From Taenia hydatigena (Eukaryota; Platyhelminthes; Cestoda; Cyclophyllidea; Taeniidae): DNA of 64,000 nucleotides. A program made the position numbers and the translations under genes. Under the pieces are notes generated by a model. That model did no database searches. It saw only the letters and a program-made list of their open reading frames with translations, and was not told the origin of the DNA. Numbering within the stretch: the first letter of the stretch is position 1; each line of letters begins with the position of its first letter. Positions 22,790 through 35,180 of the stretch are shown here, one piece after another. The DNA is taken from contig JADWOT020000001.1 of assembly GCA_036345935.2 (NCBI GenBank), forward strand, positions 31,377,062 to 31,441,061. Reading direction: 5' to 3'.

Positions 22790-24460
22790 GTTAGGGCATC
22801 ACAGGATTGGGTGAGTGAATAGAAGAAAGGAGGGCAGAGGGAGCTGGACTTCTTGAGGAGGGGAACGGGTGGGTGCCACAATCGCTACTCTTGATGAGCT
22901 ACAGTATTTGAAGCAACTTTTAGGCATTTCTAGATTTTCCCTCTTTTAATAAAAACGCGAAACTACGTGTGCCACATAACACGCACTACACTCAGCAAGG
23001 GACCTTCCGGTCTTGTTGCGCTCTCCTTCCCACAGTCCAGCTATTTCAGCCACGAGCCGCACACACACCTACCCTCCCACGTAAGTATACAAGCGAGATG
23101 TCTGAATGATGGGTAGGCGCAGATTGAAGTGCCGCAAACGAATGCGTTGTCCCACATCATCATCGTGTCATCAAAATGTTAAGATGGCTGTATAGCTTGC
23201 ACATCGATCGTCGAGGCAGAGAAGTTGTCGATTTCCGACAACTCCAACTAACTCACAGCGAGGTGTACACATCTACGCCAACTTTATACATTACACCATG
23301 GGCTTGTATGTGCGACTTTTCCTTAAGATGACCTACAAACCTGAACATTCGCCTTCCTCCTACTCCTGACCTGAGAGGCGTACTTGGCTGTCCATAGTGG
23401 AATGCAATTACAGTCACTCGCACAGGAGGTTGAAGAGCACTCGTTGACCACACCTTGTTACCAGAAGGAGAGAGCACTTAGCTCCCTGTCTTTGAGACTC
23501 TGACATCTGCTCCGAACTGAAGGAGAAGGTGTACTGTTTTCAATCTGTCCAACATCCCTAAAGCTACCTTCAAACAGTCGCGTATTTTTGTATTTTTAGC
23601 CAGCTCTATTGACGACTAAAGGAAGGTCTGAAATCTGGTGTCAAATGTCCATAAATCCTTCTCAAAAACTCCAAAAATGTAAAGAGAGCACAATCTTCTC
23701 CTGTTATTAACTAGTGGCATAATGTGAGGATGGGGACCAGTGAGACGGCAAAGACTCGCACGATTTTCCTTTCCGCAAACTCATTTTACGCAGCCACGTT
23801 TTTATCTCACGTTTCCCTTTAAAAAGCTCAGATACAGTCTTGAAGAAGTCACTATTGCCAACTTTCGTGTGTGCAACACCAATTTCAATCAATCATTTCC
23901 ATTTTGCTCCCAATCATTTATTACTGCACCGTTCGGGATCCCCTCGTTGCCTTGCAGCTCAGCGGTCCAATTGGTTGGTGGAGTCGATCACGGACTGACT
24001 ATAAAGTGTGTGACTGTGGCTCCAGACTAATCAGCAGCTACTCAGTGCACTGATTCACCAAAGGCCCAACACCTGCCCCTTATGTCTATCTAGTGAACTT
24101 GTCATGCTTCTAGTCCAGCCAGCCAGTCACGCAGGCAATCAAGTGAAAAAGGAAGCAACTTTTTGAATATAGCTATTGCGCAAATGTTGACTGACTGACT
24201 AGTCCATCAACTAACCAAATAACCATCCAATTGACTATTAGCCAAAACGAAACTTATGACGATGCGTCGCTTTTGTGGTACCGCAGGGCAGCTTTGTCAC
24301 AAAACCTATGCAACAATGTATTGCTCACCCAAATTGCTAGCTTTAGAACTGCTGCAAGAGGTCAGCTGACTTGTTTGAGACTTCTCGTGATTCACCTGAA
24401 CACTCCAGGACGAGCTGACAAGAGACATGCGTTGAGCTTGTTGCAGGTTTGACTGACAGC
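22790..24460 (+). repeat. Family P direct copy (B, A, C, D)
   Basis: Colinear with 16,860-18,560. Landmarks are CACAGGATTGGGTGAGTGAA, the ACGCGAAACTACGTGTGCC block, CAGTCACTCGCACAGGAGG, CTCAGATACAGTCTTGAAG and TTGACTGACTGACTAGTCC. High similarity over 1.6 kb suggests this pair is younger than most others in the window. Confidence 0.7.
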
Positions 24461-24659
24461 ATTAACTGAGGGCAAGAATCTGCTTTCACGTTATGATTCA
24501 CTTTGGTTGTTCCCATGTCATGTGAGAGATAATTAAATCCGCTTCCACCTCATCTGCCGAGTTGTCAAAATTTATATTGGGTCAATTGGCATCAAATTTT
24601 ACTTCTCTCTACTTTAGTAGTTGTCAAGTCGCTTCCATAGCCTTTTGTCTACAGGTTGG

Positions 24660-24905
24660 TACTTTACTTAGCCAAGAAATGATGCCCGATCAAAGCTGTT
24701 GATTAATTGATGGGCCATTCAATCGTTCTACAGCTTGGACAATGACTATTCAAGTTCATGTCTAGCTGACTCATTAGGTAGCAGATTGTGGAGGGTCGAA
24801 GGTACCCAGTAAGTAGCCAACTAAGGTGGGTGATGAGCTTTTTATTAACCAGACCGCTAAGCAGTCGATAAACTGGTATCCGCAGTCGCATCAAATCGTC
24901 GTATC
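24660..24905 (+). repeat. Family K repeat, copy 2
   Basis: Follows the family P copy at the same distance as at 18.8 kb, so P and K were duplicated together. Shares GGGTCGAAGGTACC and GATGAGCTTTTTATTAACC. Confidence 0.6.
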
Positions 24906-25844
24906 ATCTTAAACATGACCGGGTGAATGGTCGGGTGAATGAATCAGGTGGCAAGTCATTCTGTATCACTAAATTCAGTCTAAAACATAGGTTTTCGTTA
25001 CAAAACACCTATGCAAACACAAACAAAGGTTTCGAACTCTCTGGTTAAGTTCCAACCCATGCTCAATTACCTTAACAAATCCCAATCGCATACTGCTTTT
25101 TCTCCCCCCTAGGCATACATATCCACCAAATCTGAGCAAACCAGCTGCAAGGATTCGTCTCGTTATTAGGATCTTCGTCATCCTCACCACGCTATCACAT
25201 TCATCGTGCTATCAACGACAGGGAATGACTCCTACAAACCTATCTACCCACTTTAAAGTCATTTCCTTAAAACAAGTAGCTTAATGCAGGCAGATGTCAT
25301 TCACTTTCATTAACAACATCATGAGCGGAGAAGGATGATGAGGATTAACAACTGCATCATTCATCAATTGAGATGGTTTTCCAACCACTTCGCCATCACT
25401 TACGATACACCAGGACTAGGGAACCGTTGCCATCTGCCTTCAAGGGAGAAGGGTACTCACTAATCCAGCATAACCCTCACCACTCAGCTCCATTCATCGC
25501 AACACCTATGAAGAGCGCTCGCTGCCTGCACTCACTGAATGGTTCAGGCTGCTTGATAGCTGGTGATCTAGCCATTAAATAGGTTATAAACAAGAGTGAT
25601 TTGCAGTGTAGAGGATAGCATTGCTGGAATTTCCGTGGAGCGCCACCTCTCTTTCGGCTTCAATCCAATTGCATGAGTGCTTTGAATGCCGGAGACAATC
25701 GCATGCTCCACTTGATGGATTGCTGATCAACTTGAGACGTAGCCCCTCTTACCCTCACATAACTATTGTGGTCCATTTGACATGTCAAATGGATATGCCA
25801 TAGTCAGAAATACTGCAGCAGAGATGACAGTTCTGCTGAAATCG
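24906..25844. other. No gene recognised
   Basis: Only short, unsupported frames. The string GCTGATCAACTTGAGAC near 25,725 recurs near 29,756, which hints at a diverged repeat fragment. Confidence 0.4.
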
Positions 25845-28020
25845 GTTGATTTAACCTAAGTTATAAGGATTTCAGCGGCATAGTAACACAGGCGCCTGCG
25901 GTTAATGTGGCCAAATGAGTGTCAAGCAACAGGTGACACACCTCCCAAACTGCTTGATGCTGGTATGATAGCTAGAGAGGGAATCAATTGTGTTTGTTTT
26001 GGATAAGTTGCAAGCCAGTCGGTACAGGTGCAGTTTCGTTATGAGTAAAAGAAAACAATTGCACACACACACTCGTCTTTGAACACTTGGTCGCTCCCTT
26101 TACCAGAGTCCACCACTGCAAGAAATGGCACTGAGGCAGCAGAAACATCGATCAGACAAACAAGCGGCCGCCTTGGAAAGGGGCGTCAGTTTCGTTCATG
26201 CAAACACCAAACGGAAATGAAAAATCACTGGAGGATTATTCCAATGACTTTAGTAGCACAAACAGAAACTCCTATTATTCTAAGCTTAAAAGTTATTCTG
26301 TCATATTTCACATGGACACTTTAGCAAGCTAGCCATGCAACTCATGTCCTACTTTGAATAAAACTAAGCGTTGTAAGCATATCTTTCCATTTTTAAATTA
26401 GCTTCTGTTATACGCGTTACAACATTTGCTATTTAGGTGAAAATGAACAGGGAATGGTAGAACTGTGTTAGATCCCTGAAGAGAGACGTTATCGTCATTC
26501 TCTGTTATATCTGTGGCTAGATAGCTGCCACTGAAATTAACCAAGTGTTGCAGTGCACGAGGGTCCACTCGAGCTCCTCGTTGCGTCCGAAGAACAAGAA
26601 TATTGCTCTGCACCTCAAGTCCAAATGCTAAAATTCGATCTTTTCTTACGGTTTTCTATTCCTCCCATCAGGATGTATGGGGACGCTACAAAATTAAGAG
26701 GAGGGGTTTATGAGTTACAGATTATGTTGTAACCACGAATTGCAGGCCTGCACTTCCCACTCTATGAGTACACGGCTGTAGACTCTGACCTCTCTTCTCC
26801 TTCCCATTCGAGTAGATCATCTCATCGTAGCTCTTTGGCTTTAACATTCCTTCTCTGCCCTGGTCGCATTAATCTTGGACATGCTGATTTACACGAGCAG
26901 TAAGGCTTGCGCCACGTGCAAATGAATTAGCCAGATTGCTGTCCTTCGTTAACTCCTGTCCTCTAACAAATGCATTGAAGAAGTGTGTGACATTCTCGAC
27001 TTTTTTCGCCTCAAAGCGAGTGAGCAAGAGCGGGCAGAGAGAGTCCGCTTCCTAACCGAAGGCAGCTGACGACAGTTCCATGTTAAGATGCGTGTTCGTC
27101 GAACGCTCCTCGGCTAGCATTGAGAACTACTTAGTCCAGCACATATATATAGCAAATGTGCCGAAGTGAAAAAGTGGCTGTAGAGGTGGTTAATCAAACC
27201 CTTCTGATCAGCAGAGCTGCGCGTGTGCATGCATCTCGGCCTCCTATCAGCAGCACTTATCACAGAGGCAACAACGAAGCAGTGACATCGCTGAGCCTTC
27301 TCTTAACGTCCTTCATCCTCATCAACCCATCTCGTTACTCATGCAACTGGTAATGGAAAATGTCGCCTATCTGTGCTCAAGCTGCTAGTTCTGGGAAAGC
27401 GATGGCTAAGCAGGAATAGATGAATGTCGAATCCGTTGCAACATGTCAGAAAACCGGCCACTGAAAGCTATTACCAATCAAACAAACTCCAGGCGTAACC
27501 GAAGCAGTGATTTTGAATTTTCCTTACTAAGCTCAGCCTCTTGAACAGGTCGCGTTAATGACAGCACGCCTACGTACCACAGAATTTAAGTCTAGCTGAA
27601 TGGACGCACTCAAATTTTCGCTGCAGCTGCTTCTCCAACGGAGTGAACTTGAGCATCTGCGCGCAGACGATGTCGAGAAAAGTGATTAGGCAGAAAAAAG
27701 CAACGCGCCACCGTCATTTTACCGAACGAATCAGTGACCAAAGAAATAGAATCTCGTACTCTCCCATGCGTTGCTTGAATCGAGAAGCAGGTATATTTTA
27801 GTAAATTGCTATTGCATAACCATTGTCGGCAGTCAGTACATCCTGCTCAAATTCGCTCCGTGTGAGAAACGGCTGCCACAAAACTTAAGCGTGGCTATTC
27901 AGCTAGCCCGCGATTCTGAGGTGAATGGACGTGCGCAATGCGGATTGAGGTTGACCTTTCTGCCCTTTGTGCTGCCTGTAGACCTCAACCTGATGATGAA
28001 ACTATGCCTAGTAAGAAAAC
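25845..28020 (+). repeat. Family Q, long copy; left arm of a 2.2 kb inverted repeat
   Basis: Reverse-complement of about 52,900-55,185 along its whole length, with order preserved. It starts near CTAAGTTATAAGGATTTCAG and passes GGATAAGTTGCAAGCCAGTCG, a CA-run, the TCCACCACTGCAAGAAATGG block, the block I landmark AACTACTTAGTCCAGCACATATATATA, and an exon-like segment that ends in GACCTCAACCTGATGATGAAAC. A donor-like TAGTAAGAA follows near 28,010. Confidence 0.7.
27600..28015. repeat. Block E1 halves in back-to-back orientation
   Basis: 27,830-28,015 (+) reads LPQNLSVAIQLARDSEVNG then LRLTFLPFVLPVDLNL, the second half of block E1. 27,605-27,790 carries the first half on the minus strand (VRDSISLVTDSFGKMTVAR). 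At 31.2 kb the two halves are continuous on one strand, so this is a rearranged copy. The mirror arrangement at 52.93-53.33 kb shows the flip preceded the larger inverted duplication. Confidence 0.5.
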
Positions 28021-28029
28021 ACGTTTGTT

Positions 28030-29750
28030 GGATCAGTAGCAGCTTTAGGTGGTCGATTCTTAAAGAGCCTTATTTGATGACAGTTCGGCAGCCAGAGACG
28101 TGCTCGATGAACGCTTCTCGGCTAACTTGGAGGACTAATTAGTTAGGCATTCATAATGCAAACGTGTCGACCTGACGAAGCGGCTAGATATCCGTCCTCA
28201 CTAATGATGATTTGATCCCTCTGATCGTGGAATTCGGCGGAGTGTTGCAGCAGCATTACTCACAGAGACAGCGAAGGTGGAGCAGCAACACCGGTCCTCC
28301 TCCAAACGTGCTTAATCCTCACCACCTCACCTCGTTACTCATATCACCGGTGATGGATACTGATACCTACCTGCATCCAATCTACTCGTTTTTAGTGAAT
28401 GAGTGCCAAGTAAGGGAAGACGAGCTCCGTACCTTTACATACCTTTGCGACGCACAGCTGCTGACATTGCAACAGCATCACACTTCGTGGGAACCACCTC
28501 TCAGTCAATGTGGATCGAGATCGTTCACATGTGATGTCTGCAGTCATGTTGCATCTCCTTCCATTCAGCATTCATTGGTGGTCCCATCACTAAACAAGTG
28601 ATGCCTGCACAACTTGCCTGCTTGGACAGTCAGGAGCGTGTCAGCCGTTAGCCGCTACCGCTAAGGTTTCCTTTGCAATGTGAGAGAGGTACGACACCCG
28701 TCTATTGTTTCCTTGGTTCCAGAGCAGATTACAGCCTTGGAAAGTTTTGGAACTCGATGAACTTTGCCCTTACAATCACTTAGTGAATTTCACCACTTCA
28801 TGTCGATGCATACAATTCTTGCATCAGTGGAATACTTGGAAGTGTCCATTCGACCCTAGCGAGCTCCCGTGGACTTCGCAGTCTTAAGGATCCACCAGGC
28901 ACAGAAGAGACAGAAGAGAGCCACTATAATAAACTCTCATTCAACCCACTGCTCGTCAACAGAGCAAGTTCGAACTTTTGTCTGCAAGAATCCTGTATGG
29001 TGTGTATTTTAGCAATGTCTTAAGTGGCATAGACCGCATTACTTGAAAGGGAATTCCTTAGGTGTAAGAATGTAGCTTTCGTCTCCCCTTGTTGATCTCT
29101 ACACCCTTGGAATGAGCGGAGTGGGAGTAGATAGCCCGCAATGTCTTACATATTCCATGATTTGCGTCAAGCACACTCAGGTGACTGCTTTGGTGATTTG
29201 GCGATGACTCTGTTAGTGGGTGAATTAGTCTGCGCAGCCTCCTTCTGCACGTACCTGGCCTTTGCACTGGTGAATTGCTGCCGCAATGCAGTCTACACAG
29301 TGGCATGGTGACAATATGTGCATTACTGTGAATTTAAAATAACTCAGATACTGTTTTTTGTTCCTTTTTTGCTGCTGGTCGCTCGTGCTTCTTACCTTCT
29401 ATCCTTCTTCACTCTGGCATAGTTGCATGATTTAAATAAAGGTTTGGACGCACGAAGTGCTTATTTTTATTCCTTATTATCAGAAGCATCGGAGTAAGAG
29501 ATTGGAATTAGCAATGGTACTTTGGGAGTGAGTAGGTGTAGGTGTTGGAGGTGGTGGTCAGGATTAATCGAATAAGTGAGAAAAGGAACACTAAGTGGTA
29601 CGTGCATTCGACTAGAATCACCAATGTGCACAACATCTGTCTCCTCTCAAGTTTACCTAGCTTCTTGGCATCGAACCGTCGTCGAGGCAGGTGATGTCAC
29701 CTGCTTTGAGGTACGAATGACTAATCTTGATGTCCCCCCACCAAGATTGG
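28030..29750 (-). repeat. Family P blocks I, H, G, F, inverted
   Basis: Reverse-complement relative to 43.2-46.9 kb. Landmarks are the GAATTCGGCGGAGTGTTGCAGCAG string, CAGCATCACACTTCGTGGGAACCACCTCTCAGTCAATGTGG-type sequence near 28,465, CATGTCGATGCATACAATTCTTGC near 28,800, GGTGATTTGGCGATGAC near 29,190, and AGGATTAATCGAATAAGTG near 29,560. Several frames are shared with the copies at 46.4 and 56.2 kb (TSWEPPLSQCG...). Confidence 0.6.
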
Positions 29751-30419
29751 CAATGCTGATCAACTTGAGACCGCGTTTTATCCGCACAACAGGGTGATCT
29801 ACACTGACTTGCTGGTGCTTCGAATCCTAATGCTGCAATGAGCTGGACTCCACTTTGACTTGTGTGGTATATCGTAAAGAGAGACCGTCCAACATTTAAT
29901 TTGAGCACTTCAACCCTCAAAGTGCTCTGACATTTGACTGCTTTGGTCCTTGTATAAGGTCACAGAAATGATATCAATGGCAAGTTAAGCTACGGTGATT
30001 GACCAGGCATCAAATCTGCATGAATGTTAAGAAAGAGTTGGACGAGGTTGAAGTCATTCAGCATTGCCGTCACTTGCTGCATTTTCCACCTAAAACCAAC
30101 TTAAGTGGCTCTCTTACATCTTATGTTGCGCTTGCTGCTCGAAACCGGCAAGTGGATGTGCAGTTTGCGCTCTCCACGTGACTTGGAGTAAACTTGCTGA
30201 CGCAGTAATGAGGCTTCCTGCAGTAGTCATCATTTGGACTTAGAGTCGCACTGACGAGAACGACATCCTTTGATTGCTGGCAACAAAGCTCACAATCCAG
30301 GGTCAAGAAATTCACTCCAAAACGCTTTATTCTTACTATAAACGGCTTGTCTAAATGTGAGAAAAGGAGACTATGGAACACACTGTATCGGCCGTTTAAT
30401 GAAGCCATTTCCACGCCAC
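29751..30419. other. No gene recognised
   Basis: The two strands show 60-117-residue frames with no recognisable domain or motif. No clear match to the P or Q families. Confidence 0.4.
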
Positions 30420-30720
30420 GATTGGAGCTGTTGGTTTGATGGATAAGTTGCTGATCGCCTATACAGGTATTCAACTAGTTGGCTAGCAGACTGTTGTAAA
30501 TCTAATGCATCCACTGCATAGTCAAGCTAAGCGGCTGATCAATTTTGGATCCACAGTCACATCCAACAAGTGGTTCATTGTGGACACCTCCAAACAATCG
30601 GACTGCAGGTCTGTCTACGCACCCCTTTAACGTAGGCAGCGTGGCATAGCTGCTACCGCTTCACCGTGCCAAGGGGTAAGCCTCATCAAAGCTGTTCTTC
30701 ATTCGAATGGATGGATGGTC
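30420..30720 (+). repeat. Family K repeat, copy 3 (diverged)
   Basis: GAGCTGTTGGTT, GGATCCACAGTCACATCCAAC and GTGGCATAGCTGCTACCGCTTCACCGTG align with 18,800-19,150 and with 33,530-33,800. Confidence 0.45.
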
Positions 30721-30834
30721 GGTCAAGTGAATGGTTCGACTGCCCAATCACTCAACAACTGGCACAACAGCGAAGACGAGCCATCCAGCCACTCAGTGCC
30801 GCAACCTCGCTCCTTAACCACCCTAACGAACCTT

Positions 30835-32045
30835 CCAGTCCATTAGTCCTTTTAACTATCCACCCCGATTGTATTCCACATTATACTCTAAATCCAACAG
30901 CCAATGCTCTGTCCTCTTTTCAACAGGCGCATTACAAGGAACAAATGGAGACAGTTCTCTTCCTGCCGAATTCACTAGAGGCGACAACAAACACGGATGA
31001 GGTTACTGTCCAAAAGAGAGGCAGGGTAGAAGCATAGAAGACAAAGTCGTCTTTAAAGGAGGATCCAGTGTGCATAAAAATCGGCATTTATGCGAGTATT
31101 TTGCTTCACTGCAGCAAAAGGTCCAAGGTCAGCACTAGAAGGTACTGACTGCTGACAAATGTTATGCATCAGTTACTTATTTGAATGGGCCTGCCTCTTG
31201 GCTTGGGCAGCGCAGGATACAGTGCGCGATTTCATTTCTCCGACCGCTGATCCGTTCGGTGGTGGGACAACAACTCTTCGTTTCTGCCATCTGATCACCA
31301 TGCCCGACATTCGCTTCTTACAGATGTCCATATTCACTTGGGGCGAGGACTGGCTGCCACAAAAGTTGAATGTAGCCATTCAGCTGGTTCAATTTTCTGT
31401 GGTGGGTGAACATGCACAATGTGGATGGTGGTTGACCTTCCTGCCCTCCGTATTGTCGGTGGACCTTAACTTGCATGGTAAGGAAAGGCAAAGTTGATGT
31501 TTCTTGCTAGTCTTGAGTTTGTTGGTCGATTTTCTGGCAGGCCTTTAAATTTGTGAACATTATTTAAAGTTGCATCTGGAAACGCGCTGTTTGAATTAGG
31601 GATGGGAACTGATACAATGAGTCATTTAAGTAGCTAATTTTACCTGCTGATTCTCGAAGATGGACTATAAGGCCTAATATTCGTTATCCTTCCTCGCCTG
31701 CCTTGAGGAGAGGCATGCTTGGCTGACCATGGAGTAGTGTCAATACCTGCTCAACCAAAGCACGCGCAGTCGGCTTACCCAGGAGGAAGAAGAGGACTTG
31801 CTAATCGCATCACATGACGATGAAGTAAGCAAACGTTCAAGTCCCTTTATCCATGACTGTGGCAGTTGCGTTACCTGAATGGGATCGTGCTGTGGAAGGC
31901 GACACAACATCCATCATTCCGGCTTTCGCTAAAAAGGCGTTGTCTGAGAGGGACCTAGACCTTGTCAACCAGTAAATTGGTCTCGTCAAGTACGCTGAAA
32001 GCACGCGCATTGGTTGCACCACCTGAGACCGTACGATTTGAGACT
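30835..32045 (+). repeat. Family Q copy with continuous exon-like block E1 and block A-E2
   Basis: 31,190-31,480 is open in one frame: ACLLAWAAQDTVRDFIS, ADPFGGGTTTLRFC, LPQKLNVAIQLVQFS, LTFLPSVLSVDLNLH. It ends at a donor-like CATG|GTAAGG at about 31,479-31,484. This is the most complete version of a segment also seen at 7.85, 27.6-28.0 and 52.9-53.3 kb. After a gap, 31,690-31,830 is block A and 31,870-32,030 block E2 (RDLDLVN, with an in-frame stop next). It looks like two neighbouring exons of a decayed gene copy. I do not recognise the protein. Confidence 0.5.
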
Positions 32046-33130
32046 GTGGCTTTGATTGTTATGCAGAAGTGGTGTTGAATTGTTCGCTATGCAGTGCAGA
32101 GAAGTGTGGTGGCCAGTTTGACATCGGTTGGTAAGAGAAGGGGGAAGGTGATTAACAAGTCCGGTTGATTAGGTGTCAATCAAACGTGTGTGGACGACAT
32201 CGAAGAAGAAGTGGGCGAAACTAACTCCCTTAATCTGTAGGAGATGATCAGAATTATTCGAATAAGTAAAGGATTGAAACAACAAGTGGGTGTGGATACA
32301 GTCTTTCAAATACTTTCTAGCAATCACAACATCAGCATCTCAGGATCTGTTAATTGTGATGGGTGGTGTATAGCCATGGAGGGGATAAGGGGAATATGAG
32401 CAGTTTATAGACTCGAGTGGTCTTGGTTTTGCAACAAACGCAATTTCGTGGGTTGTGGTAGGGCGCTACTACTCGGATGGATGGTGCCACACAATCTAGC
32501 GTTGGTAGATGCATCCAAAGGGCTCATGTGAAAAAGTGGAAGAAAAAGGCTCAAAGTTATGCTCCCTAAGCAGAGGGCCACATAAGCACAGTAGACTGCT
32601 CTTGAACACCTGTTTGGTTAGTGGGGTGTGAGTTGGATCTAGAGTTTCCAATTGTCAATGGCGGTGCCTGCGCATTCTAGTGAACGTACACGTGGTGGCA
32701 CAGTTGCTTCAACAATGTCCAAACGGACGTCACTCACGCAGCTTAAATAAAAGCCTTTAAACGAAAATTGGGGGATTTGTTCTAAGCAACAGTCGACACC
32801 TCTCCTTGATTGGCTGATGCTTTAGCAACATCTAGAGAACAATTAGTGTAATGCCTGAGTTGACTGTAATGTAAGCAAGGCAGCTGACAGGCTCACAAGT
32901 GGGTGCAGCACCAGCCCGACAGCTAAGAGTAAGTGAGGCTGTCTCTCGAACCAATGGATTTGCTTTCCACACTGGTCTTACCATCGATAGCAAGCCTGAA
33001 CCATTTGGCATTTAAAAGGGCATTTGTGCCATTGTCACATTGGTGCTCGGAATTCATTTCAGTGGCTGTTTACCACTAACAGCAAAATTAGGTTCGTTGG
33101 ATTCCTAAACAGCCTGCCAGCCCACAAACT
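32046..33130. other. No gene recognised
   Basis: 32,240-32,310 has a weak block F match (TATTCGAATAAGTAAAG..GAAACAACAAGTGGGTG). The rest shows no frame or repeat I can identify. Confidence 0.4.
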
Positions 33131-33525
33131 TGAATGGACAGCGCCGTCAGTGAAGCACCTGCAGCAATGCCAATCACTGTGACCACGACAATGCAGCAGG
33201 TGCAACAACAACGCTACTCGTCACCTCTCTAGTGGCCTTCTTCGACCCAGACAGGGATACAACCTCGCAGCCCCAGTGTTCACAATCGCCATTGTCTTCA
33301 CTGCCATTGTAGTGAAACACTCGATTTTGCAACTCGCTTAGCCGGGAACGCCAATGTTGTTTCTGCACTTGGGCTACGCCAACCTCAAGGACCTACAAAA
33401 CCATGTGCGTGGATGTTGCCTCCACAGTGGTCCTGGAGACACCACTGGCAGTGTCAATCCACCGGAGAATGAATCCGTTGACATGGGAGGAGCGAACCCA
33501 CTTCCGCCTACACGGTAATCGCACT
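33131..33525 (+). pseudogene. Decayed coding-like segment with a hydrophobic stretch; family N block copy
   Basis: Three frames carry protein-like pieces, and none stays open throughout. One reads VFTIAIVFTAIVVKHS, a membrane-like stretch, then a stop, then YANLKDLQNHVRGCC, then NPPENESVDMGGANPLPP. The middle piece matches the N blocks at 13.7 and 47.3 kb (L-x2-L-x-N-H-V-[KR]). No known family is recognised. It could be exon remnants of a membrane protein or chance. Confidence 0.3.
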
Positions 33526-33529
33526 TAGA

Positions 33530-33800
33530 CGGCTGACTGACTGGTGGCTTGTTAAAAGCCTAATGTACCCACTGGATAGCCAAGTAAAGCAGGTAGTGAA
33601 CCTGTTTTCCTAAGTAGCAGATCAATTTGGGGCCATGGTTGCTTCCAACTATTAGATCGTTATGGACACCACCAACCAGTTGAAATGCCGGTCTGTTTAT
33701 GCATCTTAGAGAACATAGACAGTGTGGTAGTGTATGAATAAGCCCCATTAGAGCTGTTGGTCGTTTTGATGTTCGATTGGTTAGGTGGATGGTTCAACTG
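33530..33800 (+). repeat. Family K repeat, copy 4 (diverged)
   Basis: TAGCAGATCAATTTGGGGCCATGGTTGCTTCCAAC and GTGGACACCACCAACCAGTTG-type sequence parallels 30,530-30,620. AAGCCCCATTAGAGCTGTTG parallels 30,670-30,690. Confidence 0.45.
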
Positions 33801-34799
33801 CAACGCATGAGGGCGTGGGAAATGTGAGGCTTTGTGAGTAACCTAAGTAATGAGAGACTTGAGCAACAGATGATTATAGTGAACAAAGAGAGGATGTGAA
33901 AGCTAAGCGAGGGGTTTATTACTGCGGTGAAGGTGAAGGTGAGGAAATAGACAAGAAGTCGATGCGTCGATATGCAAGCAGTAGTAGAAGCTGGATAAGG
34001 AGGCTAAGGAGGAAGCGGGAGAAAGGAAAAAGGAGGCGGAGAAGAGCTTGCAGTGTCGAGTTTATGAGTGTAAGGGTGTAGCGCTGCTATGTCGCCGAGC
34101 TTTATTTATTTTCATCCTAACATGAAATTTGTGTGTTCAATGTAACCCGCTGCTAAGCAGCCACAGCACTCATTGTTTTAGCCTTCACATCATGCCAGCT
34201 ACCACAGGGAGGTAGAGGGTGTTGTGACATTCTAGCAACTGGAACAACTGTTAATGTGACTGATGTCTAAATCAGGAAGCATTTACGAAGTTACCGATTG
34301 TGTCAATGCGTCTGCATCGGAATAGGGAATGTGTTTCTTCCTCGAAGGTAGATGACGACAATTCCACTTCGCTCGCCTAAACACCGACTCAACTCTCCAG
34401 CCCCAGCTTCCATGATCCTTGAGCCAGCTACATCTCTACTTTTCTATCTTAGTGATACAGTTAGGTAGTCGGACAGGAAAACTGCTTTGCAAAACATTTT
34501 TCATTAATGTGGGCTAGACTACTGCGATAAGAAGTGTAGGACTAGAAAGCATTGTCTGTTTGGTGGCTGCTCTTATCTCTCCATTACTTCACAAGTGCAG
34601 GACAAGTGGGAAAGCGTACGATGTGTCGAAATCTCTTTTTGAATCATGCGATCATGCTATAGGGTGTGGAGAAAGGGGACGACGAAGGAGGGACAAAGAA
34701 GGCACTGACTCCTAATTGCTAAAAAGGCTGACTTAGACGGGCAAATCCATCTACAACGTCATTGACTCAGACTATTTGAAAGCAACTAAACACTCAACG
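33801..34799. other. No gene recognised; purine-rich tract
   Basis: 33,990-34,060 is a G/A-rich tract that translates as an Arg/Lys-rich string. It has no start codon, signal peptide or paralogue support. 34,160-34,205 resembles, inverted, 61,120-61,165 (CTCATTGTTTTAGCCTTC, GCCA.CTACCACAGG). Otherwise no feature is seen. Confidence 0.4.
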
Positions 34800-35180
34800 G
34801 AACTAAACCTTCACGACAATGTGGACATTTACGAAGACCCATTTTCTAGGAAGCTTTAAAGAGCCTTCGGATGTCATTACCCACCCTTCGGTAAGCACGA
34901 CTAGTCCTCCGTCAAAAGCTACGTCATGCAGCTGGCACAAAGCCATCCACCACTTACTATTTTTATCGGATTCGCCAATCAGCATCTCTCACTCTTCATA
35001 CTTTTCAACGTCTCCCTTTGCGTCGACCACTCCCTCACTAGTTAGGATATTAGATATTTTAAGTCGGTCCAGCTCCAATTTCCGAGCACTCTTGCTATCT
35101 GGCGCTACTACCAAAGAGGCACGACATGGAGCGAGTGCAAGGAGGAGAAGAGAGGAAACCAGGCTCAATCGTGATCGGAG
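34800..35180 (-). pseudogene. Decayed paralogue of the secreted cationic-peptide gene
   Basis: On the minus strand the codons from 35,180 line up with the gene at 36,666. The signal-peptide core is preserved (SLVSSLLLLALAPCRAS against SLVCLLLLAFVSHRVS), followed by VVAPDSKSARK against VVPDGETARK. Farther on, 34,850-34,925 aligns codon by codon with the cationic helix of the intact gene, including the RR, RA and IRR positions. The copy is dead. The ATG position is CTC, a TGA interrupts the propiece, the helix is in a different frame from the signal peptide, and the helix Trp (TGG) and an Arg (CGA) are both TGA, with a further TAG. The TATA position is also destroyed. It lies divergently from the intact gene, as an inverted duplicate. 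An ancestor with the same prepro design is inferred. Confidence 0.8.

Noticed and set aside
27156..27353. ORF with SRAARVHASRPP considered as a gene
   Set aside because: The same frame exists in copies at 6.9 and 53.7 kb with stops at different places. It is part of repeat block I and no known domain is visible.
33896..34081. Arg/Lys-rich frame (SWIRRLRRKREKGK...) considered as a third cationic peptide gene
   Set aside because: It opens at GTG, has no signal peptide or acidic propiece, lies in a purine-rich low-complexity tract, and does not align with the intact gene or its pseudogene in the promoter.
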